Below, in pieces: positions 57,395 to 64,000 of a stretch of 64,000 nt of DNA (position 1 is its first letter; each line of letters begins with the position of its first letter). The DNA is from an uncultured Oscillibacter sp. (lineage in GTDB: Bacteria > Bacillota > Clostridia > Oscillospirales > Oscillospiraceae), in NCBI GenBank assembly GCA_910585385.1, contig CAJUDV010000001.1, positions 1-64,000 of the forward strand, read 5' to 3'. The notes under the pieces were generated by a model. That model saw only the letters and a program-made list of their open reading frames with translations. It had not been told where the DNA came from and searched no databases. The position numbers and the translations under genes were made by a program.

Positions 57395-58483
57395 ATGAAA
57401 AAACTATTTCCCCTGCTGCTGGCTCTGGCCCTGCTGCTCTCCGCATGCGGACGGCGGGAGGAGACCCCGCCGGACCCGGCGCAGAACCCGCCGGCGGAGA
57501 CGGAGGAGCCCTCCGGGGTCCCGCCCATCACGGAGGAACACCCTCTGGAGCTGGACATTCTGCGGATCGAGGTCTGCCGGAGCGGCCTGGGCTCCGAGCG
57601 GCTGATGGAGGCCGCCCAGGCGCTGCCGGAGCTGATGCGGGACGCCCTGGCAGTCCACAACGTGCTGGTGGATCTGGTGCAGGTCACCATCGGCTCCTCC
57701 CCCGCCGCCACGGTGCAGGCCCTGGAGGCAGGCACGGTGGACATCGCCATCCTGCCGGCGGAGGGCTTTGCCGGGCAGGAGACGGAGGCGGAGGTGCTGC
57801 TGGCCTCCGGCCCCGCCGCCGGTGACAGCCCGCTGTGGACAGACGGAAACCGGGGCTTTTCCACAACCCTCTGGACAGCTCCCACGGACTGCGGCCTCGA
57901 GCTCGCCGGCCGGATGGGAAAGGAGGGCGAGCTGCCCGCCTGGGAGGAGCTGAACCGCCCCCGCTGGGGACTGCTGGACCGGGACTCCCTTCCGGGCCGC
58001 CGGGCGGTGGACCTGTGGCTGTCTGACCACTACGAGGGCCGCACCACGGCGGACCTCTCCAATGCCGCTGTGTACGCGGACTTTGAGGCGCTGCTCCAAG
58101 CGGCGGAGGCGGGGGAGATCGACGTCTACCTCCGGGACGCCGCCAAGGAGGAGGGCCCCTCGCAGACGTCCTCCGCGCGGCTGGGAGAGACGGAGCGGTT
58201 TTACGACATGGTGCTGGCAGTCTCCCCCCGCCAGGAGATCCTGTCCAACCCCGATCTGAATCTAAGAGATTCGCTGATGTTCACCCTGACGCAGCTCTGC
58301 TTTTACGACGGCACCCAGACCCTTCCCGACGGCACCCCCGCCTTTCCCGGCAGGGGCTATGACCGGGAGACCCGGATGCTGTGCCAGGACGTGTTCGGCG
58401 CCTGCCGGTACGGCTGGGCCAAGAACGAGGACTTGGACGCCGCCCGCCGCCTGCTGGCGCTGGAGGGCCATGCGGCGGATTGA
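57395..58483 (+). CDS. PhnD-like substrate-binding lipoprotein (orphan)
   Basis: A 362-residue lipoprotein with LLLSAC (Cys18), a proline/glutamate-rich linker to about 50, then a periplasmic-binding fold of the phosphate/phosphonate (PhnD) type. The segments are LRIEVCRSGLGSERLMEAAQ, GSSPAATVQALEAGTVDIAILP, the lobe-crossing WGLLDRDSLPGRRAVDLWL, and YDMVLAVSPRQEIL. No permease or ATPase gene is adjacent, so it is an orphan that may serve a distant transporter or act as a sensor. Monocistronic, with its own promoter and terminator. Confidence 0.78.
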   Translation: MKKLFPLLLALALLLSACGRREETPPDPAQNPPAETEEPSGVPPITEEHPLELDILRIEVCRSGLGSERLMEAAQALPELMRDALAVHNVLVDLVQVTIGSSPAATVQALEAGTVDIAILPAEGFAGQETEAEVLLASGPAAGDSPLWTDGNRGFSTTLWTAPTDCGLELAGRMGKEGELPAWEELNRPRWGLLDRDSLPGRRAVDLWLSDHYEGRTTADLSNAAVYADFEALLQAAEAGEIDVYLRDAAKEEGPSQTSSARLGETERFYDMVLAVSPRQEILSNPDLNLRDSLMFTLTQLCFYDGTQTLPDGTPAFPGRGYDRETRMLCQDVFGACRYGWAKNEDLDAARRLLALEGHAAD

Positions 58484-58497
58484 CCAGTGATAAAAAC

Positions 58498-58530
58498 GGG
58501 AAAAGGAGCCGCTTGGCGGCTCCTTTTCCC
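58498..58530 (+). terminator. Intrinsic terminator of the PhnD-like gene
   Basis: A 15-bp stem GGGAAAAGGAGCCGC / GCGGCTCCTTTTCCC with TTG loop; the T-run is part of the stem. Confidence 0.8.
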
Positions 58531-58540
58531 CATTTCGCCG

Positions 58541-58569
58541 TTGCGCGATCCCCGGATCTGGGGTATACT
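58541..58569 (+). promoter_or_regulatory. Promoter of polA
   Basis: TTGCGC (58541-58546), a 17-base spacer, TATACT (58564-58569), 45 bases before the start codon. Confidence 0.7.
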
Positions 58570-58613
58570 ATTATAATCTATGGAATTACATGGAATCACG
58601 GGAGGATCGCCCC

Positions 58614-61280
58614 ATGAAACTGATGGCCATTGACGGCAACAGCATCATCAACCGGGCCTATTACGGCATCCGGCCCCTCACCACCCGGGACGGGCTCTAC
58701 ACCCACGCCGTCTTCGGCTTTCTCACCACCCTCCTGCGCCTGACGGCGGAGGAGCGCCCCGACGCGCTGTGCGTCACCTTCGACGTCCACGCCCCCACCT
58801 TCCGCCACACTGCGGACGAGACCTACAAGGCCACCCGCAAACCCATGCCCGAGGAGCTGCGGATGCAGATGCCGGTGCTGAAAGAGATATTGGACGCCCT
58901 GAACATCCCCCGTTACGAGCTTGCGGGCTGGGAGGCCGACGACCTGCTGGGGGCCATCTCCCGCAGGTGCGAGGCGGCAGGCTGGGAGTGCGTGGTGGTC
59001 ACCGGGGACAAAGACAGCCTCCAGCTCATCACGGACCGGACAAAGGTCAAGCTGGTCTCCACCCGCATGGGGCAGACCACCACGAAAGACATGACCCCTG
59101 AGACCTTCCGGGAGCAGTACGGCTTTGACCCCATCCACATGATCGACCTGAAGGCCCTCATGGGGGACGCCTCCGACAACATCCCCGGGGTCAAGGGGGT
59201 GGGGGAGAAGACCGCCATGGGCCTCATTCAGATGTACGGCTCCATTGGGCGTCTCTACGATCACATGCCGGACATCCTCTCTTCGCCGGAGACCCCCGCC
59301 AGGCCCGCCCTTATTAAAAAGCTGACGGAGGGGGAGTCGTCCGCCCGCCGCTCCCAGTGGCTGGCCACCATCGCCACCGACGCGCCGCTGGAATTCACCC
59401 CGGAGGACAACCTGGTGAAAGCCCCCGGCCCCGGGGCCTATCCCCTGTTTCTGCGGCTGGAGTTCTCCAAGCTCATTGAGAAGTTCGGCCTGGCGCCGGA
59501 GGCCGCCCAGGCGGCGAAAAAGGCGGATGTCTCCGCCGCCGTGGAGCAGGTGACGGCCCCCGCCCGGGCGGCGGAGCTGCTGGACCTCTGGCGGCGGGCG
59601 GACTGCGTGTCCGTCACCGCGGCGCCGGACCTCCAGGTGCTGGCGGTGGAGTGCCGCACCGGGCCGGACGGCGCAATTCTGGCGGACCTGCGCTTCTCCC
59701 GGTACCGAGGGGACTGGAACGGCCTGCTGGCCGCCCTCTTCTCGGCGGACATTTCCAAGGCCGCCCACAATGTCAAGGACCTGATGCGGACCCTGCTGGA
59801 AAACCGCCTCCCGGCGGAGGGCTTTGTCTTTGACACCGCCCTGGCGGCCTACCTGCTGGACGCCACGGCAGGGAGCTACGATCTCTCCCGCCTCTTTGTC
59901 TCCTATTACAACGAGGAACTGCCCAGGGCCCTCTATCTGGAGCCGGACGCCTTCTCCCCCCTGGGGGAGACCTCGGAGGTGGCCGCGTCGCTGTACAGCC
60001 ACACCTCCGCCGTCACCGCCCTGCGGGAGACCCTCTCCCAGGCCCTTCGGGAGCGGGATATGGAGCGGCTGTTCACAGAGATCGAGCTGCCCCTGTGCCG
60101 GGTGCTGGCGGAGATGGAGCTGGCCGGGTGCCGGGTGGACCGGAAGGCCCTGGCGGCCTTCGGCGAGACCCTGGCCGCCCGGACGGCGGAACTGGAGCAG
60201 ACGATTTACAGCCTGGCGGGTGAGACGTTCAACATCAACTCCCCCAAGCAGCTGGGGGAGATCCTCTTCGGCAAGCTGGGCCTGCCCCACGGGAAGAAGA
60301 CCAAAACCGGCTGGTCCACCAACGCCGACGTGCTGGAGAACCTGCGGTACGAGGCCCCCATCGTGGGGGCGGTTCTGGAGTACCGCCAATACGCCAAGCT
60401 GAAATCCACCTACGCCGACGGCCTCTTGAAGGCCCTGGACGCCGACGGCCGGGTGCGCACCAACTTCCAGATGACCGTCACCGCCACGGGACGGCTGAGC
60501 TCCACGGAGCCCAACCTCCAGAACATCCCCACCCGCACGGACCTGGGCAGCGAGATCCGGAGGATGTTCGTCCCGGCGGAGGGCTGCGTCCTGGTGGACG
60601 CGGACTACTCCCAGATCGAGCTGCGGCTTCTGGCCCATATCTCCGGGGACGAGGCCATGGAGGCGGCCTTCCTGGCGGGGGGCGACTTCCACGCCGAGAC
60701 CGCCGCCAAGGTCTTCCACGTGGACCGGGGGGAGGTCACCCAGGAGATGCGCCGGGGCGCCAAGGCGGTGAACTTCGGCATCGTCTACGGCATCTCCCCC
60801 TTCTCCCTCAGCCAGGACCTGGGGGTCACCACGGCGGAGGCCAAGGCCTATATGGACGGCTACTTCGCCGCCTTCCCCGGCGTGCGGAGATACATGGACG
60901 AGGTGGTGGCCCGGGCCAAGGAGGACGGGTACGTGGAGACCCTCTTCCACCGGCGGCGGGACTTGCCGGAGCTGAAATCCTCCAAGTTCAACCTCCGCTC
61001 CTTCGGGGAGCGGGTGGCCCTGAACATGCCCATCCAGGGGGCGGCGGCGGATGTGATGAAGCTGGCTATGACCGCCGTGTGGAAACGGCTCCGGGCCGAG
61101 GGCCTGGAGGCCCGGCTGGTGCTCCAGGTCCACGACGAGCTGATTGTGGAGTGCCCCGAGTCCGAGGCGGAGACCGCCGCGAGGCTCCTGGCGGAGGAGA
61201 TGGAGAACGTGGTCCATCTCTCCGTCCCCCTGACGGCGGAGGCCCACTGGGGCAGAAACTGGCTGGAGGCCAAGGGATGA
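58614..61280 (+). CDS. polA: DNA polymerase I
   Basis: PolA fills repair gaps and removes RNA primers. The 888-residue protein has an N-terminal 5' nuclease domain (LMAIDGNSIINRAYYG, CVTFDVHAPTFRH, GDKDSLQL, LMGDASDNIPGVKGVGEKTA), a middle domain, and a family A polymerase domain with Asp664 in DYSQIELRLL, the O-helix RRGAKAVNFGIVYGI, and Asp841-Glu842 in VHDELIVE. The 3'-5' exonuclease acidic motifs are missing (CVSVTAAPDLQVLAVECR stands where FDTET is expected), so proofreading is probably absent. ATG 58614 follows GGGAGG. Confidence 0.96.
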   Translation: MKLMAIDGNSIINRAYYGIRPLTTRDGLYTHAVFGFLTTLLRLTAEERPDALCVTFDVHAPTFRHTADETYKATRKPMPEELRMQMPVLKEILDALNIPRYELAGWEADDLLGAISRRCEAAGWECVVVTGDKDSLQLITDRTKVKLVSTRMGQTTTKDMTPETFREQYGFDPIHMIDLKALMGDASDNIPGVKGVGEKTAMGLIQMYGSIGRLYDHMPDILSSPETPARPALIKKLTEGESSARRSQWLATIATDAPLEFTPEDNLVKAPGPGAYPLFLRLEFSKLIEKFGLAPEAAQAAKKADVSAAVEQVTAPARAAELLDLWRRADCVSVTAAPDLQVLAVECRTGPDGAILADLRFSRYRGDWNGLLAALFSADISKAAHNVKDLMRTLLENRLPAEGFVFDTALAAYLLDATAGSYDLSRLFVSYYNEELPRALYLEPDAFSPLGETSEVAASLYSHTSAVTALRETLSQALRERDMERLFTEIELPLCRVLAEMELAGCRVDRKALAAFGETLAARTAELEQTIYSLAGETFNINSPKQLGEILFGKLGLPHGKKTKTGWSTNADVLENLRYEAPIVGAVLEYRQYAKLKSTYADGLLKALDADGRVRTNFQMTVTATGRLSSTEPNLQNIPTRTDLGSEIRRMFVPAEGCVLVDADYSQIELRLLAHISGDEAMEAAFLAGGDFHAETAAKVFHVDRGEVTQEMRRGAKAVNFGIVYGISPFSLSQDLGVTTAEAKAYMDGYFAAFPGVRRYMDEVVARAKEDGYVETLFHRRRDLPELKSSKFNLRSFGERVALNMPIQGAAADVMKLAMTAVWKRLRAEGLEARLVLQVHDELIVECPESEAETAARLLAEEMENVVHLSVPLTAEAHWGRNWLEAKG

Positions 61281-61375
61281 AGACCCTCTACATGATCGGC
61301 GGCCCCATGGGCGCGGGCAGGACCGCCGTCTGCCGGGAGCTCCAGAGGCGGCTGGAGGGGAACGTCCGGGTAGGA
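61277..61375 (+). pseudogene. N-terminal fragment of a P-loop kinase
   Basis: The ATG overlaps the polA stop (ATGA). The first ~33 codons (MKTLYMIGGPMGAGRTAVCR..RRLEG) look like the start of a small AAA/P-loop kinase, with the Walker lysine changed (GAGRT instead of GxGKT). After about 61375 the similarity ends, and the frame continues through unrelated GC-rich codons to 61672. This appears to be a deletion remnant; the original would have been translationally coupled to polA. Confidence 0.6.
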
Positions 61376-61487
61376 AGGCGATCACAGAATGTGATAAAAC
61401 AGAGCGTTGATTACCTTCCGTTGTGCCGGGACCTGTCCGCATGCTGTCTGGAAACCACATCCCTGACCCCCGCCCAGGCGGCGGACC

Positions 61488-61679
61488 ATGGCGGACTTCA
61501 CGGCAAACCTGCTGGGCGTTCCCGTGGCGGGAGCCTCTTTGCCGGTGGCCGCGTTTTTCCTGCTGGGCGTCTACGGCAGGGTAATCTGGATGCTCCCGGG
61601 CGCCGCCGTCCTGGGCGTCGCTCATATCGGCGTCCACCTGTGTCATCGAAGCAAGATCGGAAAGGAATCTGACATATGA
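61488..61679 (+). CDS. Short hydrophobic ORF upstream of rimI (possible remnant)
   Basis: 63 codons with one or two membrane-like stretches (LPVAAFFLLGVYGRVIW, LPGAAVLGVAHIGVHL). It ends in ATGA overlap with rimI, which would fit a real coupled gene, but its ribosome site is poor and its N-terminus abuts the broken kinase region, so it may be the tail of a larger membrane protein cut by the same deletion. No function is assigned. Confidence 0.4.
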   Translation: MADFTANLLGVPVAGASLPVAAFFLLGVYGRVIWMLPGAAVLGVAHIGVHLCHRSKIGKESDI

Positions 61680-62185
61680 GCGAGAATATGCGTGTCCGCA
61701 TCGTCCCCATGACGGCGGATCATCTGGACGCGGTGGCGGCCCTGGAGCGGATCTGCTTCTCGGACCCCTGGTCCCGGAATCTCCTGGCGGCGGAACTGGA
61801 CAACGACCTCTCCGCCTTCCTGGTGGCTCTGGACGGCGGGGGAGAGGTGGCGGGCTACGCCGGGCTCCAGGTCATTCTGGACGAGGGCACCGTCACCAAC
61901 ATCGCCGTGCGGCCGGACTGCCGCCGGCAGGGCGTGGCAAGCCAGCTCCTCCAGGTGTTCCTGGACTTCGCCCAGGGGAACCGCCTGGCCTTCCTGACCC
62001 TGGAAGTCCGGGCCTCCAACTACGACGCCATCGCCCTCTACGGAAGCCGGGGCTTTCGCAGCGTGGGGCGGCGGAAGAACTACTACGAGCACCCCAGAGA
62101 AGACGCCATTATCATGACCCGGGAGTTTTCCGCTGTCCCGGCGAAGAGGGGAGGGGAGGCGGCCCATGAAGATTCTGGCCTTTGA
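61676..62185 (+). CDS. rimI: Ribosomal-protein-alanine N-acetyltransferase
   Basis: A 169-residue GNAT acetyltransferase. It has VRIVPMTADHLDAVAALERIC, DPWSRNLLAAEL, the acetyl-CoA loop VRPDCRRQGVASQLL, VRASNYDAIALYGSRGF and a YYEHPREDAIIM C-terminal part typical of RimI. AAAGGA lies nine bases before the ATG. Its last 20 bases overlap tsaD, the usual partner in Firmicutes; tsaB and tsaE are not seen here. Confidence 0.93.
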   Translation: MSENMRVRIVPMTADHLDAVAALERICFSDPWSRNLLAAELDNDLSAFLVALDGGGEVAGYAGLQVILDEGTVTNIAVRPDCRRQGVASQLLQVFLDFAQGNRLAFLTLEVRASNYDAIALYGSRGFRSVGRRKNYYEHPREDAIIMTREFSAVPAKRGGEAAHEDSGL

Positions 62186-63191
62186 GTCCACCTGCGACGA
62201 GACCGCCGCCGCGGTGGTGGAAGATGGACGGCACGTCCTTTCCGATGTGATCGCCTCCCAGGCGGATATGCACGCCCTTTACGGCGGCGTGGTGCCGGAG
62301 ATCGCCTCCCGGAAGCACGTGGAGGTTATCGCCGCCCTGGCAGAGCAGGCCCTGGAGCGGGCGGGGTGTCAGCGGGCCGACATCGGCGCCGTGGCGGCGT
62401 CCTACGCCCCCGGTCTCATCGGCGCGGTGCTGGTGGGGCTGAACTTCGCCAAATCCGTGGCCTTCGGCCTGGGAGTGCCCCTGATTCCCGTCCACCATGT
62501 CCGGGGCCACATCGCCGCGGGCTACATCGCCTTTCCGGACCTGGAGCCCCCCTTTCTGGCCCTGGCCATCTCCGGCGGCAATACGCTGATTGTGGACGTG
62601 CGGGACTACACGGACATGGCGGTCCTGGGCTCCACCCGGGACGACGCGGCGGGGGAGTGCTTTGACAAGGCCGCCCGGGTGCTGGGTCTCAGCTACCCCG
62701 GCGGAAGGCCCATGGACGAGCTGGCCCGGCAGTCGCCGGGGGGCGTCTACACCCTGCCCCACGCCCATGTGGACGGCGCGCCTCTGGACATGAGTTTTTC
62801 CGGTTTGAAGACGGCGGTGGTAAACCTGGCCCACCACGCCCAGCAGGTGGGGGAGGCCCTGGACCGGGCCGCCCTGGCCCGGGACTTCACCCAGGCCGTC
62901 AGCGATACCCTGGTGCCCAGGGCCATGGAGGCCGCCCGGCAGGCGGGGCGGAAAACCCTCGTGGCCGCCGGCGGCGTGGCCGCCAACTCCTTCATCCGGG
63001 CGGATCTGGAGCGGGCCTGCCGGGAGGCGGGCTGCCGGCTGTACCTGCCGCCGTTGTCCCTGTGCGGCGATAACGGCGCCATGATCGGCGCCCAGGGGTA
63101 CTACGAGTACCTGGCGGGAAACACAGCGGGCATGGAACTGAACGCCTACGCCACCCGGGACATCGGTCAGCCCCCGTCTCTCCGGCGGTAA
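62166..63191 (+). CDS. tsaD: tRNA N6-adenosine threonylcarbamoyltransferase
   Basis: TsaD transfers threonylcarbamoyl to A37 of ANN-reading tRNAs, working with TsaB and TsaE. The 341-residue ASKHA-fold protein has FESTCDETAAAVVEDG, GVVPEIASRKHVEVI, the metal motif HHVRGHIAAG, ISGGNTLIVDV, CFDKAARVLGLSYPGG and GGVAANSFIRADL. The start overlaps rimI by 20 bases. It is followed by a good terminator. Confidence 0.97.
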   Translation: MKILAFESTCDETAAAVVEDGRHVLSDVIASQADMHALYGGVVPEIASRKHVEVIAALAEQALERAGCQRADIGAVAASYAPGLIGAVLVGLNFAKSVAFGLGVPLIPVHHVRGHIAAGYIAFPDLEPPFLALAISGGNTLIVDVRDYTDMAVLGSTRDDAAGECFDKAARVLGLSYPGGRPMDELARQSPGGVYTLPHAHVDGAPLDMSFSGLKTAVVNLAHHAQQVGEALDRAALARDFTQAVSDTLVPRAMEAARQAGRKTLVAAGGVAANSFIRADLERACREAGCRLYLPPLSLCGDNGAMIGAQGYYEYLAGNTAGMELNAYATRDIGQPPSLRR

Positions 63192-63221
63192 ACGGTGTAT
63201 ATCGAGTAAAGATTTGTGCAT

Positions 63222-63271
63222 AGAGCCCGCCGTATTTTACAGATGAAGCACGGCGGGCTCTATGATTTTTT
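63222..63271 (+). terminator. Intrinsic terminator of rimI-tsaD
   Basis: AGAGCCCGCCGT (63222-63233) pairs with ACGGCGGGCTCT (63250-63261), 12 bp with a 16-base loop, followed by ATGATTTTTT. Confidence 0.85.
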
Positions 63272-63409
63272 GAAAATGCCATTATTTTTTGTATAAAGAA
63301 GACACTCTCTATCGGAAAAGCGTGAAGCGTCGTGAGAATCTACAGGCAAATTATATTTTATGTAAACTAAAAGCAAAGTTTGAAAAATCAGAAAACTCTA
63401 TTACAGACT

Positions 63410-63494
63410 TGTGGAAAACGTGTTAAAAACCCGTGTATCTTTTGATTCTCAATCAATACATCGCTGTGGAAAACTCCGCGGAAAATGTGAATAA
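63410..63494 (+). repeat. DnaA-box-like repeats
   Basis: TGTGGAAAA (63410-63418), TGTGGAAAA (63465-63473) and TGTGAATAA (63486-63494), each one base from the inverse DnaA box TGTGGATAA and all in one direction, within AT-rich DNA. It could be a DnaA-binding cluster, or chance in A/T-rich sequence. Confidence 0.3.
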
Positions 63495-63750
63495 CTCCAC
63501 GTAGAGAAAATTATGATACGCATTATGTCAATTAAAATTTTTACCGCTTTTTGAAATTTTCTGATGGGAAAGCCAAAAAAAGGGGAGATTTCGTTGAAAA
63601 TTTCAGGCGAAACCCCATTGCTTTTTTCGACCGTTTTCACGGGGTGCCGTCAAAATTCCTGTAAAGATGACAAACCGCCAAAAACAAAAACGCAGGAAAT
63701 CCTTCAAATATACAAACTGTATTATGCGCTTCGGCGTGAATATCTAAAAC

Positions 63751-63779
63751 TTGACAGCTCTTTTTCGGAGGCATATAAT
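63751..63779 (+). promoter_or_regulatory. Consensus promoter of the secreted-protein gene
   Basis: A perfect TTGACA (63751-63756), 17-base spacer, and perfect TATAAT (63774-63779), 57 bases before the start codon. Confidence 0.88.
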
Positions 63780-63835
63780 ACCTTTATCAATTGTGGACAA
63801 CCGAAGGGCTGTCCGCAAAACTAAGGAGGAAGAAC

Positions 63836-64000
63836 ATGAGAGCGATGAAAAAATGGCTGGCCTCCCTGATGGCGCTGGCTCTGCTGGCCGGGATGCTGCC
63901 CGCCGCCCTGGCGGCGGAGACCACAATCTATCTGGACGGCTATCACCTTCAGGGTGAAGAAGGCGCGCCCGGGGTCTATGAGGTCAAAGAAGGCGGTCAG
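63836..64000 (+). CDS. Secreted protein, N-terminal part (runs off the window)
   Basis: 55 codons are visible from ATG 63836, behind AAGGAGGAAG. The start (MRAMKKWLASLMALALLAGM, then LPAALAAE) is a clear Sec signal peptide with AxA cleavage near residue 27. The beginning of the mature part (TTIYLDGYHLQ, PGVYEVKEGGQ) looks like a beta-rich extracellular domain but is too short to name. The gene has a consensus promoter, so it should be well expressed. Confidence 0.85.
   Translation, partial: MRAMKKWLASLMALALLAGMLPAALAAETTIYLDGYHLQGEEGAPGVYEVKEGGQ

Larger units (their letters stand above)
63192..63835. other. AT-rich gap after tsaD
   Basis: The 644 bases are clearly richer in A+T than the rest of the window. 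It starts with the tsaD terminator, then has three DnaA-box-like nonamers (63410-63494), several long A/T tracts, and a consensus promoter at 63751-63779. An open frame at 63564-63824 has no ribosome site and runs through the promoter, so I do not call it a gene. Confidence 0.55.

Noticed and set aside
58596..61646. Very long minus-strand open frame (over 1000 codons) opposite polA
   Set aside because: It is the antisense shadow of polA in GC-rich DNA. It has low-complexity Gly/Val/Gln-rich composition, no ribosome site and no domain pattern, while the plus strand encodes a complete PolA.
63564..63824. 86-codon plus-strand ORF before the secreted protein
   Set aside because: No ribosome site, AT-driven composition, and it overlaps the consensus promoter at 63751-63779.
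1..64000. CRISPR arrays, tRNA/rRNA genes, intact insertion sequences
   Set aside because: I looked for regularly spaced repeats, tRNA-like cloverleaf ends, rRNA consensus stretches and transposase motifs while reading and saw none. A dedicated scan could still find a short tRNA I missed.

Overview
The window looks like the chromosome of a G+C-rich anaerobic Firmicute, most likely in or near the Oscillospiraceae (Oscillibacter/Flavonifractor-like). This is inferred from the ylxM-ffh-rpsP-khpA block, a YfmF/YfmH peptidase pair, an endospore-former style ECF sigma/anti-sigma arrangement, strong AGGAGG ribosome sites, sigma-70-like promoters, and GC-rich coding with AT-rich gaps. It is not a database match. 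No rRNA, tRNA, CRISPR array or intact insertion sequence was noticed.

Layout. (1) 1-1.26 kb: a diversity-generating retroelement (DGR) remnant, with a variable repeat at the 3' end of a target ORF, a template repeat, and a reverse transcriptase cut off before its catalytic motifs. (2) 1.7-10.5 kb: one dense operon carrying the whole histidine pathway: a hisZ-hisG fusion, hisD, C, B, H, a flavin-binding-like gene, hisA, F, IE and a PHP histidinol phosphatase. (3) 10.8-11.9 kb: HAD phosphatase plus small zincin. (4) 12.0-18.6 kb: TetR regulator with twin operators, TolC-like protein, membrane-fusion lipoprotein and RND pump. (5) 18.6-23.2 kb: tmk, an XRE regulator, serC, serA, a PAP2 phosphatase. 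(6) 23.3-28.4 kb (minus): BMP-type nucleoside ABC importer. (7) 28.6-30.7 kb (minus): thrC and a DMT exporter. (8) 30.8-37.0 kb: divergent yge-type catabolic cluster: a DauR/YheO-like regulator and PLP enzyme on minus; ygeY, ygeW and arcC on plus, with a structured leader before ygeW. (9) 37.1-39.8 kb: DUF4180 gene, a broken GNAT gene, and a TPP riboswitch controlling thiE-thiD. (10) 40.2-47.1 kb: nfo, folD, lgt and yfmH/yfmF on minus; an NTF2-like gene on plus; an M19 dipeptidase on minus. (11) 47.2-53.2 kb: tag, the ylxM-ffh-rpsP-khpA operon behind an operator-rich promoter, metG, HAD phosphatase. (12) 53.3-58.5 kb: two separate ECF sigma/anti-sigma modules, a MarR regulator facing a short orphan transcript, and a PhnD-like lipoprotein. 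(13) 58.6-63.2 kb: polA, gene debris, rimI, tsaD. (14) 63.2-64.0 kb: AT-rich gap with DnaA-box-like repeats and the start of a secreted protein.

How the genes fit together. Anabolism is well represented (histidine, serine, threonine, thiamine, one-carbon). The yge cluster would yield carbamoyl phosphate and ATP from an ureido compound, and the BMP importer could supply nucleosides. The strongest unusual signals are the DGR remnant (18 repeat differences, every one at a template adenine), the candidate switching RNA before ygeW, the HisZ-HisG fusion, the repeated TGTAAA/TTTACA sites over the ylxM-ffh promoter, and the TetR-controlled RND/TolC-like set in what appears to be a Gram-positive.
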